Assembly (NCBI GenBank): GCA_964470345.1
Contig: CAYYBE010000024.1
Span: 1 to 5,072 of the forward strand
Length of the DNA stretch: 5,072 nucleotides
DNA from: CAYYBE01 sp964470345
GTDB taxonomy: Bacteria > Babelota > Babeliae > Babelales > Babelaceae
Direction: 5' to 3'
Below, in pieces: positions 1 through 5,060 of the stretch. The position numbers were made by a program, and so were the translations under genes. A model generated the notes under the pieces. It was not told where the DNA came from. It did not search any database and saw only the letters and a program-made list of their open reading frames with translations. Within the stretch, counting starts at the first letter, position 1, and every line of letters starts with the position of its first letter.

Positions 1-166
1 GAGATAACCGCTGAAAGCATCTAAGTGGGAAACTCGCTCCAAGATAAGATACCCCTAACGTAAGTTAATAAGATCCGTTGAAGACTACAACGTTGATAGG
101 CTGGGTGTGTAAGTACAGTAATGTATTGCAGCTAACCAGTACTAATAGATCGAATGTTTTAATCGC
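1..166 (+). rRNA. 23S ribosomal RNA, 3' end (partial)
   Basis: This is the 3' terminal part of the large-subunit rRNA, cut by the left edge of the window. Highly conserved domain VI words are directly readable: GATAACCGCTGAAAGCATCTAAG at the start, ACGTTGATAGGC followed by GGGTGTGTAAG in the middle, and GCTAACCAGTACTAAT near the end. The 3' boundary is set by comparison with the E. coli molecule, whose last bases follow the same GTACTAAT word by about 20 nucleotides; it could be off by several bases. The gene lies upstream of 5S on the same strand, the normal bacterial order. Confidence 0.97.
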
Positions 167-337
167 ATTATTTTTTGAAACACATTAAGTTGTGCGGTAT
201 AAGATCCTTTGCCAATGATAAAGTTTATAAGTATCCTAAGTTATGGTTTTTACTACAAATATTTCAAAGCAAGATAAAGTTTGAATAATTTATCGAAGAG
301 CTTTGTTGTGAATGAGATATGCTCTTCGATGTATAAA
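167..337 (+). other. 23S-5S internal transcribed spacer
   Basis: About 170 bases separate the two rRNAs, with no tRNA cloverleaf and no open frame of note. It holds a 10-base direct repeat, GATAAAGTTT, at 217-226 and 273-282. Its last third folds into a long hairpin immediately before the 5S gene, listed separately. The spacer is AT-rich compared with the rRNAs and is presumably removed during maturation. Confidence 0.85.
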
Positions 338-339
338 TT
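287..339 (+). other. Long hairpin just upstream of 5S, likely rRNA processing stem
   Basis: Bases 292-301 (ATCGAAGAGC) pair perfectly with 321-330 (GCTCTTCGAT) around a 19-base loop. A further five pairs form between 287-291 and 335-339 across a 4-base bulge at 331-334, so the stem reaches about 15 pairs and abuts the mature 5S end. Stems of this kind are typical substrates for RNase III or other maturation nucleases; that role is inference. The right arm also contains TGCTCTT, which matches the start of the boxA antitermination consensus. Confidence 0.6.
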
Positions 340-457
340 TCCTGGTGCGTATAGCTGTGAGGAAACACCTGTTCCCATTCCGAATACAGCAGTTAAGCTT
401 ACAGCGCCGATGATACTTAGCTGGTAACGGCTTGGAAAAGTAGGTAGTGCCAGGGAT
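338..457 (+). rRNA. rrf: 5S ribosomal RNA
   Basis: The complete 5S rRNA, about 118-120 nucleotides. The terminal helix I is visible as TTCCTGGT (339-346) pairing with GCCAGGGA (449-456). The conserved internal stretch CCATTCCGAA (near 376-385) and the loop region GGTAACGG followed by a GTAGGTAGTGCC-type 3' strand are typical of bacterial 5S. It follows 23S on the same strand and is itself followed by a terminator, so it is the last gene of the rRNA operon. Exact ends are uncertain by one or two bases. Confidence 0.97.
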
Positions 458-465
458 TAAATTAG

Positions 466-498
466 GACCTCGAGATGAAAATCTCGGGGTCTTTTTTT
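466..498 (+). terminator. Rho-independent terminator of the rRNA operon
   Basis: An 11-pair stem (466-476 with 481-491, one G-U pair) is closed by a GAAA tetraloop at 477-480 and followed directly by seven T residues at 492-498. The structure is compact and strong and lies 9 bases after the 5S 3' end, so it very probably ends rRNA transcription and insulates the protein genes that follow. Confidence 0.95.
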
Positions 499-540
499 AC
501 GCCCATTTTTTGATGTACGTAATGGATTTGTATAGTTATT

Positions 541-580
541 TTGGCTTGTTCTTGTTGCTGCTCTCTTATACACTTAACCT
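541..580 (+). promoter_or_regulatory. Possible promoter for the overlapping two-gene unit
   Basis: The strong terminator ending at 498 implies that the next gene needs its own promoter between 499 and 607. The best sigma-70-like pair I can find is TTGTTG at 552-557 with TAACCT at 575-580, spacing 17. A competing reading uses TTGGCT at 541-546 with TTATAC at 566-571, spacing 19. Neither is close to consensus, so the exact site is uncertain. The rest of 499-607 shows nothing else. Confidence 0.3.
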
Positions 581-607
581 ATACAACAAGTAGCGAAAGA
601 AGGGACT

Positions 608-1216
608 ATGGCGCAAAAAGGCTCAGATCTTATTACGAGTGAAGATATACAAGAATTGGATCAACTACGTGCTCGTACGCAGGCAGCGCTTGAAAAGCTC
701 AATCGTGCGCTTACCATATCGACAGAAGAAAGTACGGATACGCAGTGGATGTTACTTTTTGATGCCAAAATGATGCTTTTTCTTGCATGTGGTAAGTCGT
801 TCTATGATCTTGCCGATTTTATTTCCTATATTGCCGAAGATAAGGAGCCGGGAAAGTCGACTCGTGATGGTTGGCAGCTGTTGCATCAAGAACCCCATCG
901 TCCTACTGAAATAGCGCTTTTTATTACGGGGCTTGAAATGGTGCCTGAAGATGATTTTGAGCAAGTGCTTGGATTTCTACAGTTTTCCTACAGTTCAACC
1001 TATGGATCGCGCGGGGCGCCAATTGACTGTCCTGAATATCCAAGTTGCGTGGGGACCATAGATGTCTCATTTGCTGATTACCGAGATGCGATACAGCGTT
1101 GGTTGACAGGGAGTCAGCGTGTCAGAAATATGTTTGAGGCTATTTCAAATAATGAGATACCGCTTGATGAAGATGATGACGATGAGACTATGGAGGCTGA
1201 ACATGAAGAACTCTGA
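608..1216 (+). CDS. Hypothetical cytosolic protein with acidic C-terminal tail (202 aa)
   Basis: I do not recognise a family. The start ATG is preceded by AAGGG at 600-604, with short spacing. There is no signal peptide or membrane segment, so the product is probably cytosolic. Residues 10-40 look like an amphipathic helix rich in Glu, Leu and Arg; residues 47-75 are hydrophobic-helical; the central part ends in a Pro/Cys/Gly-containing loop (135-150, with Cys141 and Cys147). A helix near 155-180 contains Trp165 and Arg171/Arg173. The last 17 residues are almost all Asp and Glu. The final 14 bases overlap the next gene, and the DNA encoding the acidic tail also contains that gene's ribosome binding site. 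The two products share a loose pattern (LF..GL, then DF....L, then W followed by Arg), suggesting distant paralogy. The function is unknown. Confidence 0.85.
   Translation: MAQKGSDLITSEDIQELDQLRARTQAALEKLNRALTISTEESTDTQWMLLFDAKMMLFLACGKSFYDLADFISYIAEDKEPGKSTRDGWQLLHQEPHRPTEIALFITGLEMVPEDDFEQVLGFLQFSYSSTYGSRGAPIDCPEYPSCVGTIDVSFADYRDAIQRWLTGSQRVRNMFEAISNNEIPLDEDDDDETMEAEHEEL
1192..1196 (+). promoter_or_regulatory. Shine-Dalgarno GGAGG embedded in the upstream gene
   Basis: GGAGG lies 6 bases before the ATG at 1203, inside the last codons of the preceding gene. It decides the start of the downstream gene: the frame stays open upstream to an ATG at 1119, but that ATG has no comparable site. The arrangement points to translational coupling. 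Confidence 0.85.
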
Positions 1217-1676
1217 TTTTGTACAAAGCGCTTTTAGTGCAACGGCAGAAGATGATATTCGTTGTTATGCACGAGCGCATAAGTATCTGCCTGCGTTGTT
1301 TTTACTGTTTGAAGAAGGATTGTCAGAATCTTTGGCTCGGGATTCTTATATGCAAGAACTTACAAGGGAAGCTGTCTTTTTACGTTTCCTTATTGTGCGC
1401 ACGCTCATTGTTCGTGCATTTTATAAAGCGGTAAATACCAAAGTTCCTGATGATTGTAGTTGTTACGTTGAGAGTGTACCACTGTTTGTGGAAGCTGGTT
1501 TACTGACACATGATGAACAAGAAGATTTTTGCGCTATGCTTCATCTTGCGTATACGCTTAGTTGTTTGCGGGAACATTTTGAAGTGACACCTCAAGAGTT
1601 TTTTGAAGACATTACGAGCTTTTTGCCACACTTACGTAAATGGAGTGATCGGGCCAGAGACGTAAAGTTTACGTAA
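1203..1676 (+). CDS. Hypothetical helical protein, translationally coupled to upstream gene (157 aa)
   Basis: I do not recognise a family. The start at 1203 is chosen because of the GGAGG six bases upstream; the reading frame extends to 1119, but the added residues would be a shadow of the upstream gene. The product has no signal peptide and looks predominantly alpha-helical. Residues 56-76 form a hydrophobic helix interrupted by Arg61, Arg66 and Arg71, more like a buried or amphipathic helix than a membrane span. Residues 92-125 form another helical stretch with LF..AGL, DF and a Leu/Tyr face, and residues 130-155 end in a basic helix (LRKW..RARD). Four cysteines sit at 21, 85, 87 and 110, with another at 121. 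It overlaps the previous gene by 14 bases, so the two are almost certainly co-expressed and may act together; a complex is inference. The stop is 11 bases from that of the convergent gene. Confidence 0.85.
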   Translation: MKNSDFVQSAFSATAEDDIRCYARAHKYLPALFLLFEEGLSESLARDSYMQELTREAVFLRFLIVRTLIVRAFYKAVNTKVPDDCSCYVESVPLFVEAGLLTHDEQEDFCAMLHLAYTLSCLREHFEVTPQEFFEDITSFLPHLRKWSDRARDVKFT

Positions 1677-1687
1677 GAGCTGTAGCT

Positions 1688-3181
1688 TTACAAGAGAGAG
1701 TCTTTTGCTAAATCCAAGAGTGTTCGCACTGGTCCATCTCCAATGATCGGTTCAAGCGCAAGACTAAACTCATCAAAATTCCAATTATTATCAATGATTT
1801 CGTCAAGTTTACTTTTGAGATCTGGATTAGTAATAATGATATTAAAGGTGATAATCGATCTTCCACCGTGTGCCATATAACTCCAGAAGGTAGCAATAGG
1901 AGCTTTTTCAAGAACGAATCGGGCATTATTAGGAGAAAATGCGCCAAGCTTAGAAGCTGGGTCTGCGTGCCAGTTTACTTCAGTAGGTTTGATAGATTCA
2001 CACGATACAGGACTAGAAGTTTTGCAATTGGCACCTTGTGCATTAAAAATACCCATCTCTGGGGAAATATTTACATAGGTTTTTCCTGTCCAGTCACCTA
2101 AGACGGTATGATAGACGAGGTTGTAGTCATCAAAAGTATGATCTTTGGGTTTGATCCAAATACATGCATAGAGTTCAGGGATGATGCCGCTGCTTTCAAT
2201 GATTTTCTTCAGTGGTGCCGGAATAAGGTTTTCATGTTTTTGAGTTTTATCGGTGTATCGGTATTCAATAAGAGCAATACGGGTAAGCATCTGGTAGCCG
2301 AATGCGTCTGCATAGTGTCCGAGCATCGGTATGCCATAATAGGTTGGGCTGATGCTGTTACCAATAATGCCGAATTCACGGAATTTAGAGGGGTTTTTAT
2401 CATTCAATGAAACTTGAAATTCGGGGCTTGGCAGGGAACTTCCAGCTATGCGTTGTTGTCGCGCTAAGGCTCTTTCTTCCGTACGGGTTGCTTTTTGTAG
2501 GGTACTTACTTTTTCTTTTGCTTCTTTGCTTTCTTTTTCCTCTTTTCCAGAAATTTCGGTTTTTGCTGTTTCTTCTTTGAGCTCTTTAAGCGCTTCTGAA
2601 AGTGCATCAGGAATTTTGTTCAAACGCATAGCATATGTTTTTTTCATTTGGCGAATATATGTTGTAAAATCAAGCCCTCCCAAGAGCTCTTTGGCTTGTG
2701 TGCGTTCTTGCTCATTTAATTGTGCGCTTATTGTTTTAAAATCATTAAGTGCTTTTTGCGCATCGATGAGCATCTGTGCGGTTATTTTGTCATCTTTTGT
2801 TTTGAGAATAATATCTGCAAATATCTTATCTACTTGTTTGAGGGCAGTGACTTTGTCTGGTGCCGGTTCTTCTTGGGAGACTTCAGGTTGCTTTTTAGCA
2901 AGCTTTTTTCGTATCTGCTGAATTTCGGTTTCTCTTAGTGCTATGAATTTTTCGATCCAGCCTGCTTTTTTATTAAAGAACGTATTGGCTTTTGCTGCAC
3001 CAGCGCTTTTTACAAAATCTTGTATGACTTGCAGTTCTTGTTCAAGCCTTGTGTACGTATCAGGAGTAATGTTGGTTGTTTGCAAGTCTTTGAGGGCTTG
3101 ATGGTATGAGAGACTTGCCGGAAGTGCTGATCCACTGCAGGTTGCTATGCCTATGACTATAAATAGATAATGTAATTTCAT
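1688..3181 (-). CDS. Putative secreted protein with coiled-coil region (497 aa)
   Basis: No family is recognised. The start is supported by AAGGAG five bases upstream (3187-3192 on the plus strand). Residues 1-22 look like a Sec signal peptide (Lys2, hydrophobic 5-14, then small residues ending in ...SALPA). Cys15 in IATC is a poor lipobox because Thr precedes it, so a soluble exported protein is favoured over a lipoprotein. The N-terminal half (25-190) is helical, perhaps two diverged helical units (about 28-92 and 112-188) separated by a Pro/Glu-rich linker (98-110). Residues 195-245 are dense in Lys, Glu and Ala and probably coiled coil. The C-terminal half (250-497) has a globular composition with many Tyr, Trp, Gly and Pro residues and a Cys386/Cys394 pair that could form a disulfide outside the cytoplasm. 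It lies 125 bases downstream of another putative exported protein gene on the same strand. It may be an outer-surface or periplasmic protein; the function is unknown. Confidence 0.88.
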   Translation of the reverse strand: MKLHYLFIVIGIATCSGSALPASLSYHQALKDLQTTNITPDTYTRLEQELQVIQDFVKSAGAAKANTFFNKKAGWIEKFIALRETEIQQIRKKLAKKQPEVSQEEPAPDKVTALKQVDKIFADIILKTKDDKITAQMLIDAQKALNDFKTISAQLNEQERTQAKELLGGLDFTTYIRQMKKTYAMRLNKIPDALSEALKELKEETAKTEISGKEEKESKEAKEKVSTLQKATRTEERALARQQRIAGSSLPSPEFQVSLNDKNPSKFREFGIIGNSISPTYYGIPMLGHYADAFGYQMLTRIALIEYRYTDKTQKHENLIPAPLKKIIESSGIIPELYACIWIKPKDHTFDDYNLVYHTVLGDWTGKTYVNISPEMGIFNAQGANCKTSSPVSCESIKPTEVNWHADPASKLGAFSPNNARFVLEKAPIATFWSYMAHGGRSIITFNIIITNPDLKSKLDEIIDNNWNFDEFSLALEPIIGDGPVRTLLDLAKDSLL

Positions 3182-3235
3182 GAAAACTCCTTACCGCACA
3201 TACCAAGCTCAACACTGGTTTCTACCACTCACCGC

Positions 3236-3265
3236 AGTGTATGAAAAAGCTGCCGCATGGTGCAA
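3236..3265 (-). promoter_or_regulatory. Possible promoter for the 497-residue secreted protein gene
   Basis: Read on the minus strand, TTGCAC (3265-3260) and TACACT (3241-3236) are separated by 18 bases, about 55 bases before the start codon. The match is moderate (3/6 and 4/6). A small inverted repeat, ACACTG at 3212-3217 and CAGTGT at 3235-3240, overlaps the -10 and could be an operator or chance. The 125-base gap upstream shows no convincing terminator for the preceding gene, so readthrough is also possible. Confidence 0.33.
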
Positions 3266-3306
3266 GGGTTTTGTTGGGTTTGCTACAGACGGTACATGAA
3301 GGGTAT

Positions 3307-3807
3307 CTATTCTATGCTATAAGCAAGTGCGATCTCTGTCGATATAAGTTGCTTTTTTTCAGCGTCCTTGATCTCTTTGTCTTTTTGTTTTAGGTCTTTT
3401 TTGATATCTTTCGATTTTGTCTTTTTTTCTGCTTTTTCGTCGCCATAGATAGTGTCTAATGCTTCAATAATGCGATAGTACTTTTTCATTCGACCAAGAT
3501 TTTCTTTCGTTACCGTTTCTGCCATTAATCGCGTATAAACATTGAAGACGACTGTTGTTATTTTGTCATCTTGAACATTTAAGAGCACAGGAATTTTTGT
3601 ATTCGTAGGAATCAATAGTTTTGAACGTAAAAATTTATCTCCACGATCTTGCACAAATGCATCAAAAAATTGTGTATCATTCATGAGTTCTTCAACAACA
3701 TCTTCAGTCCCGGGACCTTTAAAGACCGCATAGGATTTGTGCAGAGAGTTGTCAATTGCCAAGAGTGTCTGAAAGCCAATAGCTCCTATAATCAGGATTC
3801 TATTCAT
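3307..3807 (-). CDS. Putative exported protein with Lys/Glu-rich C-terminal region (166 aa)
   Basis: No family is recognised. The ATG is preceded by GGAG five bases upstream (plus-strand 3813-3816). Residues 1-17 are a plausible short signal peptide (Arg3, hydrophobic 4-16, cleavage after LLA). Residues 25-120 look like a small mixed alpha/beta domain: a strand-like stretch with several Ile, Leu and Val (63-77, then 83-90), followed by a helix with basic and aromatic residues (RMKKYYRIIEALDTIYG, 106-122). Residues 123-152 are nearly all Lys, Asp and Glu, a probable single helix or coiled coil, followed by a short hydrophobic C-terminus. No Cys is present. It is transcribed in the same direction as the 497-residue secreted protein, 125 bases away, and both share the signal peptide plus charged-helix design. 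A joint role at the cell surface or periplasm is inference only. Confidence 0.82.
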   Translation of the reverse strand: MNRILIIGAIGFQTLLAIDNSLHKSYAVFKGPGTEDVVEELMNDTQFFDAFVQDRGDKFLRSKLLIPTNTKIPVLLNVQDDKITTVVFNVYTRLMAETVTKENLGRMKKYYRIIEALDTIYGDEKAEKKTKSKDIKKDLKQKDKEIKDAEKKQLISTEIALAYSIE

Positions 3808-3866
3808 GGGAACTCCAACAGTAAAAAGCCGACGTCATTAGGTTGCTTCCTTGAGCGCTCTCACAG

Positions 3867-3896
3867 ATCCTACGAAAAACTGTTTCTTAAACGCAA
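3867..3896 (-). promoter_or_regulatory. Possible leftward promoter for the 166-residue exported protein
   Basis: On the minus strand, TTGCGT (3896-3891) and TAGGAT (3872-3867) are spaced by 18 bases, about 60 bases upstream of the start codon. The -10 matches consensus at 4 of 6. The 8-base palindrome GAGCGCTC at 3853-3860 sits close to the expected transcription start. The element is plausible because the gene is divergent from its right-hand neighbour and needs its own promoter. Confidence 0.4.
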
Positions 3897-3945
3897 CGAT
3901 TTTAGCTTAAGAAATAAAGATATATCGTTTTTCGATAAAATTATA

Positions 3946-3976
3946 TTGACTTTCGATAAGTCGTTGGTAGTATAGT
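3946..3976 (+). promoter_or_regulatory. Probable rightward sigma-70-type promoter
   Basis: TTGACT at 3946-3951 matches the -35 consensus at five of six. The -10 is either TAGTAT at 3968-3973 (spacing 16) or TATAGT at 3971-3976 (five of six, spacing 19). Transcription would start near 3980-3984, giving a leader of about 55 bases before the ATG at 4036. It is the best promoter match in the window. Confidence 0.6.
3948..3962. promoter_or_regulatory. Inverted repeat GACTT-N5-AAGTC overlapping the -35 (candidate operator)
   Basis: GACTT at 3948-3952 and AAGTC at 3958-3962 are perfect inverted arms around TCGAT. The element covers the end of the -35 hexamer and the first part of the spacer, where a bound dimeric repressor would block RNA polymerase. 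It also includes one of the two TTCGATAA repeats. The regulatory role is inferred from position only. Confidence 0.4.
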
Positions 3977-3982
3977 AGTCAT

Positions 3983-3994
3983 GTAAGCGCTTAC
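3983..3994. promoter_or_regulatory. Perfect 12-base palindrome GTAAGCGCTTAC at the expected start of transcription
   Basis: The 12 bases are fully self-complementary and begin within a few bases of the predicted +1 of the rightward promoter. With flanks it reads TGTAAGCGCTTACG, which fits the form of LacI/GalR-family operators (central CG, TG..A arms), including the CcpA cre type, except for one outer base. No LacI-family gene is in the window, so the binding protein is unknown. Confidence 0.45.
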
Positions 3995-4035
3995 GAATGT
4001 TGAAGTTGTTATACAAACGTGAGAAAGGGAAGAGA

Positions 4036-4356
4036 ATGTCGAAACAAATGAAATCATTGGCGTTAGGATTATTACTTGTACCAGGTGCACTTTGCGCAGC
4101 AGAACAGCAAGGTAATAACAGATGGCCTGCCTATGAAGAATTAATAGGTAATATGCCCGTACCGCTGCAAGAGAAGTATGCAAAGCTTTCTGATGAACAG
4201 AGGGCAGCAATTTTTGCACTCTATCAAGACGTAAGCCGTTTAATGGTGATAGCAGACGATATTAAAGAGCGTCATAAAGGTGCATTAGATATCTTGCATG
4301 AACTGGGTCTGCACGGAAAAGTAAGTTATTCAATTGGCACTGACGATAAAGAGTAA
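4036..4356 (+). CDS. Small putative exported protein (106 aa)
   Basis: No family is recognised. The start at 4036 has AAAGGGA at 4024-4030 and yields a clean signal peptide: basic start (Lys3, Lys6), hydrophobic core LALGLLLVPGAL, and small residues before Ala-Glu-Gln, with cleavage expected near residue 20-21. The frame is open back to an ATG at 3997, but that start lacks a good ribosome binding site and would put a charged extension before the signal sequence. The mature part, about 86 residues, is acidic and mostly helical, with a segment LSDEQRAAIFALYQDVSRLM (residues 54-73) and a following helix with the sequence IADDIKERHKGALDILHELG. The LSDEQ... pattern faintly recalls small periplasmic helical proteins such as Spy/CpxP, but the similarity is too weak to assign. 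It is preceded by the best promoter of the window and followed after 149 bases by a DUF2975 membrane protein gene. Confidence 0.82.
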   Translation: MSKQMKSLALGLLLVPGALCAAEQQGNNRWPAYEELIGNMPVPLQEKYAKLSDEQRAAIFALYQDVSRLMVIADDIKERHKGALDILHELGLHGKVSYSIGTDDKE

Positions 4357-4505
4357 AACGAATACGAAAGTTGACGTACGTACGTTATGAGTTGTTGGAG
4401 AGCAGAAGGGTGGAAATGCTTCATGGGTATTCCGCTCTTTGCTCTTCCTGAGTATCCTAGTCAAAGGTTCGGTCAGGCCGAGAAAGATATATGAAAGGGA
4501 CAGAG
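4357..4505 (+). other. Intergenic gap between small exported protein and DUF2975 gene
   Basis: The 149 bases contain a perfect 12-base palindrome made of three ACGT units at 4374-4385. An imperfect two-part hairpin also forms (4399-4403 with 4434-4438, and 4412-4415 with 4430-4433), with an 8-base bulge and only TTT after it. This is not a convincing terminator, and I find no good promoter, so the two genes may be co-transcribed. A short hairpin TCGG-N5-CCGA lies at 4469-4481 just before the ribosome binding site. Confidence 0.55.
4374..4385. repeat. Triple ACGT palindrome
   Basis: Three tandem ACGT units form a perfect 12-base palindrome 17 bases after the stop of the small exported protein. 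It is preceded by TTG, giving a -35-like TTGACG at 4371-4376, but no acceptable -10 follows at the right distance. It could be a protein binding site or simply a short tandem repeat. Confidence 0.5.
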
Positions 4506-5060
4506 ATGAACCATATTCAACGATATGCACGGTGGTTAGAAATTATTAGTTGGGCGCTCGTACCCATTATTATTATGAGTTTTGTTGCCAAATGGTTTTT
4601 GGGTGGTTGGGCCTATGTATTTGGTGGTGGCTGGTGGTTTAGAACCGGTGTAGGCAATGAGGTAAGTGTTGAAGTAACGCAAACATTAGTGCCGGGAAGC
4701 AGTCGCTTTACGATTTTAGCGCTTGAAGGTATTTCAGTTGCTATCTTTTTAGCAGGTCTTATTACCTTTATTAAAGTATTGCGTTGCTTTAAGCGTGGAG
4801 AGGTTTTTTCTCCCAAAACGGTTACGCTCTTTAATATGATGAGTAAACTTGCATTAATGCGGGCGATCTATGCTCCGCTGGCAACAATGGCGCTCAGTGT
4901 TATTACAACGCTTCATAATCCACCAGGACAGCGAATGCTTGAGCTAACCTTGAGCACTGATGATCTTATGAATATATTGATTTGTATCTTTTTCTTAGTA
5001 ATTACTTCCGTTATTCAAGAGGGGAGCTTCTTAAAAGAAGAACATGATTTAACGGTGTAG
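4506..5060 (+). CDS. DUF2975 family membrane protein (YoaS-like, 184 aa)
   Basis: An integral membrane protein with four predicted helices: about residues 11-31, 74-92, 116-136 and 154-172. The family is recognised from its layout and signatures: a loop of ~40 residues after helix 1, the motif CFKRGEVFSP (94-103) after helix 2, and the ending QEGSFLKEEHDLTV (171-184), matching the typical DUF2975 terminus (E-G-x-x-L-x-x-E-x-x-LTV). The length is normal for the family. The start at 4506 is chosen because AAAGGGA at 4494-4500 precedes it, as in the upstream gene; an in-frame ATG at 4491 would add five residues and has a weaker site. The biochemical role of DUF2975 is not established. These genes commonly pair with a small Xre-type DNA-binding protein (for example yoaS-yozG in Bacillus subtilis), and such a gene may begin just beyond the window. 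The Gly/Trp-rich stretch at 33-45 in the first loop is unusual-looking. Confidence 0.9.
   Translation: MNHIQRYARWLEIISWALVPIIIMSFVAKWFLGGWAYVFGGGWWFRTGVGNEVSVEVTQTLVPGSSRFTILALEGISVAIFLAGLITFIKVLRCFKRGEVFSPKTVTLFNMMSKLALMRAIYAPLATMALSVITTLHNPPGQRMLELTLSTDDLMNILICIFFLVITSVIQEGSFLKEEHDLTV

Larger units (their letters stand above)
3808..4035. other. Divergent intergenic regulatory region
   Basis: These 228 bases separate two divergently transcribed genes for exported proteins. The middle (3895-3975) is very AT-rich. The region contains a promoter-like element facing each way and at least four palindromes or inverted repeats: 3853-3860, 3923-3937, 3948-3962 and 3983-3994. The octamer TTCGATAA occurs twice, at 3931-3938 and 3952-3959, with a 21-base period (two helical turns). 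No gene or RNA is evident within it. Confidence 0.75.

Noticed and set aside
167..337. A tRNA gene in the 23S-5S spacer
   Set aside because: There is no TTCGA-type T-loop in a pairing context and no acceptor stem or cloverleaf.
1119..1202. An upstream start that would extend the 157-residue protein by 28 residues
   Set aside because: The extra part is a frame shadow of the first gene, with Met/Arg-rich composition. The start at 1203 has an excellent GGAGG at proper spacing.
1660..1705. A possible bidirectional terminator between the convergent genes
   Set aside because: The pairing GTAA-AGCT with AGCTTTAC needs a bulge and a very small loop, and there is no real T-run on either strand directly after it. 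CGTAAAGTTTACG is palindromic but lies within the end of the gene.
2448..2921. A 157-codon open frame on the plus strand, rich in Ser, Phe, Cys and Leu
   Set aside because: It lies entirely antisense to the secreted protein gene, over its Lys/Glu-rich segment, whose codons give Ser/Phe/Leu runs without stops on the other strand. There is no ribosome binding site.
3137..3145. A lipoprotein cleavage site (IATC, Cys15) in the 497-residue protein
   Set aside because: Thr at the position before Cys is atypical for a lipobox, and a normal signal peptidase site follows within a few residues. It is possible but not supported.
3649..3975. A 108-codon plus-strand frame running from inside the 166-residue gene into the divergent intergenic region
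   Set aside because: It is half antisense to a better-supported gene and half across a promoter-like AT-rich region; there is no ribosome binding site and its composition is not protein-like.
4371..4400. A promoter using TTGACG at 4371-4376
   Set aside because: The -35 match is good, but no acceptable -10 lies 16-18 bases downstream.
4613..4816. A 67-codon minus-strand frame
   Set aside because: It is antisense within the well-identified DUF2975 gene, with no ribosome binding site or recognisable content.
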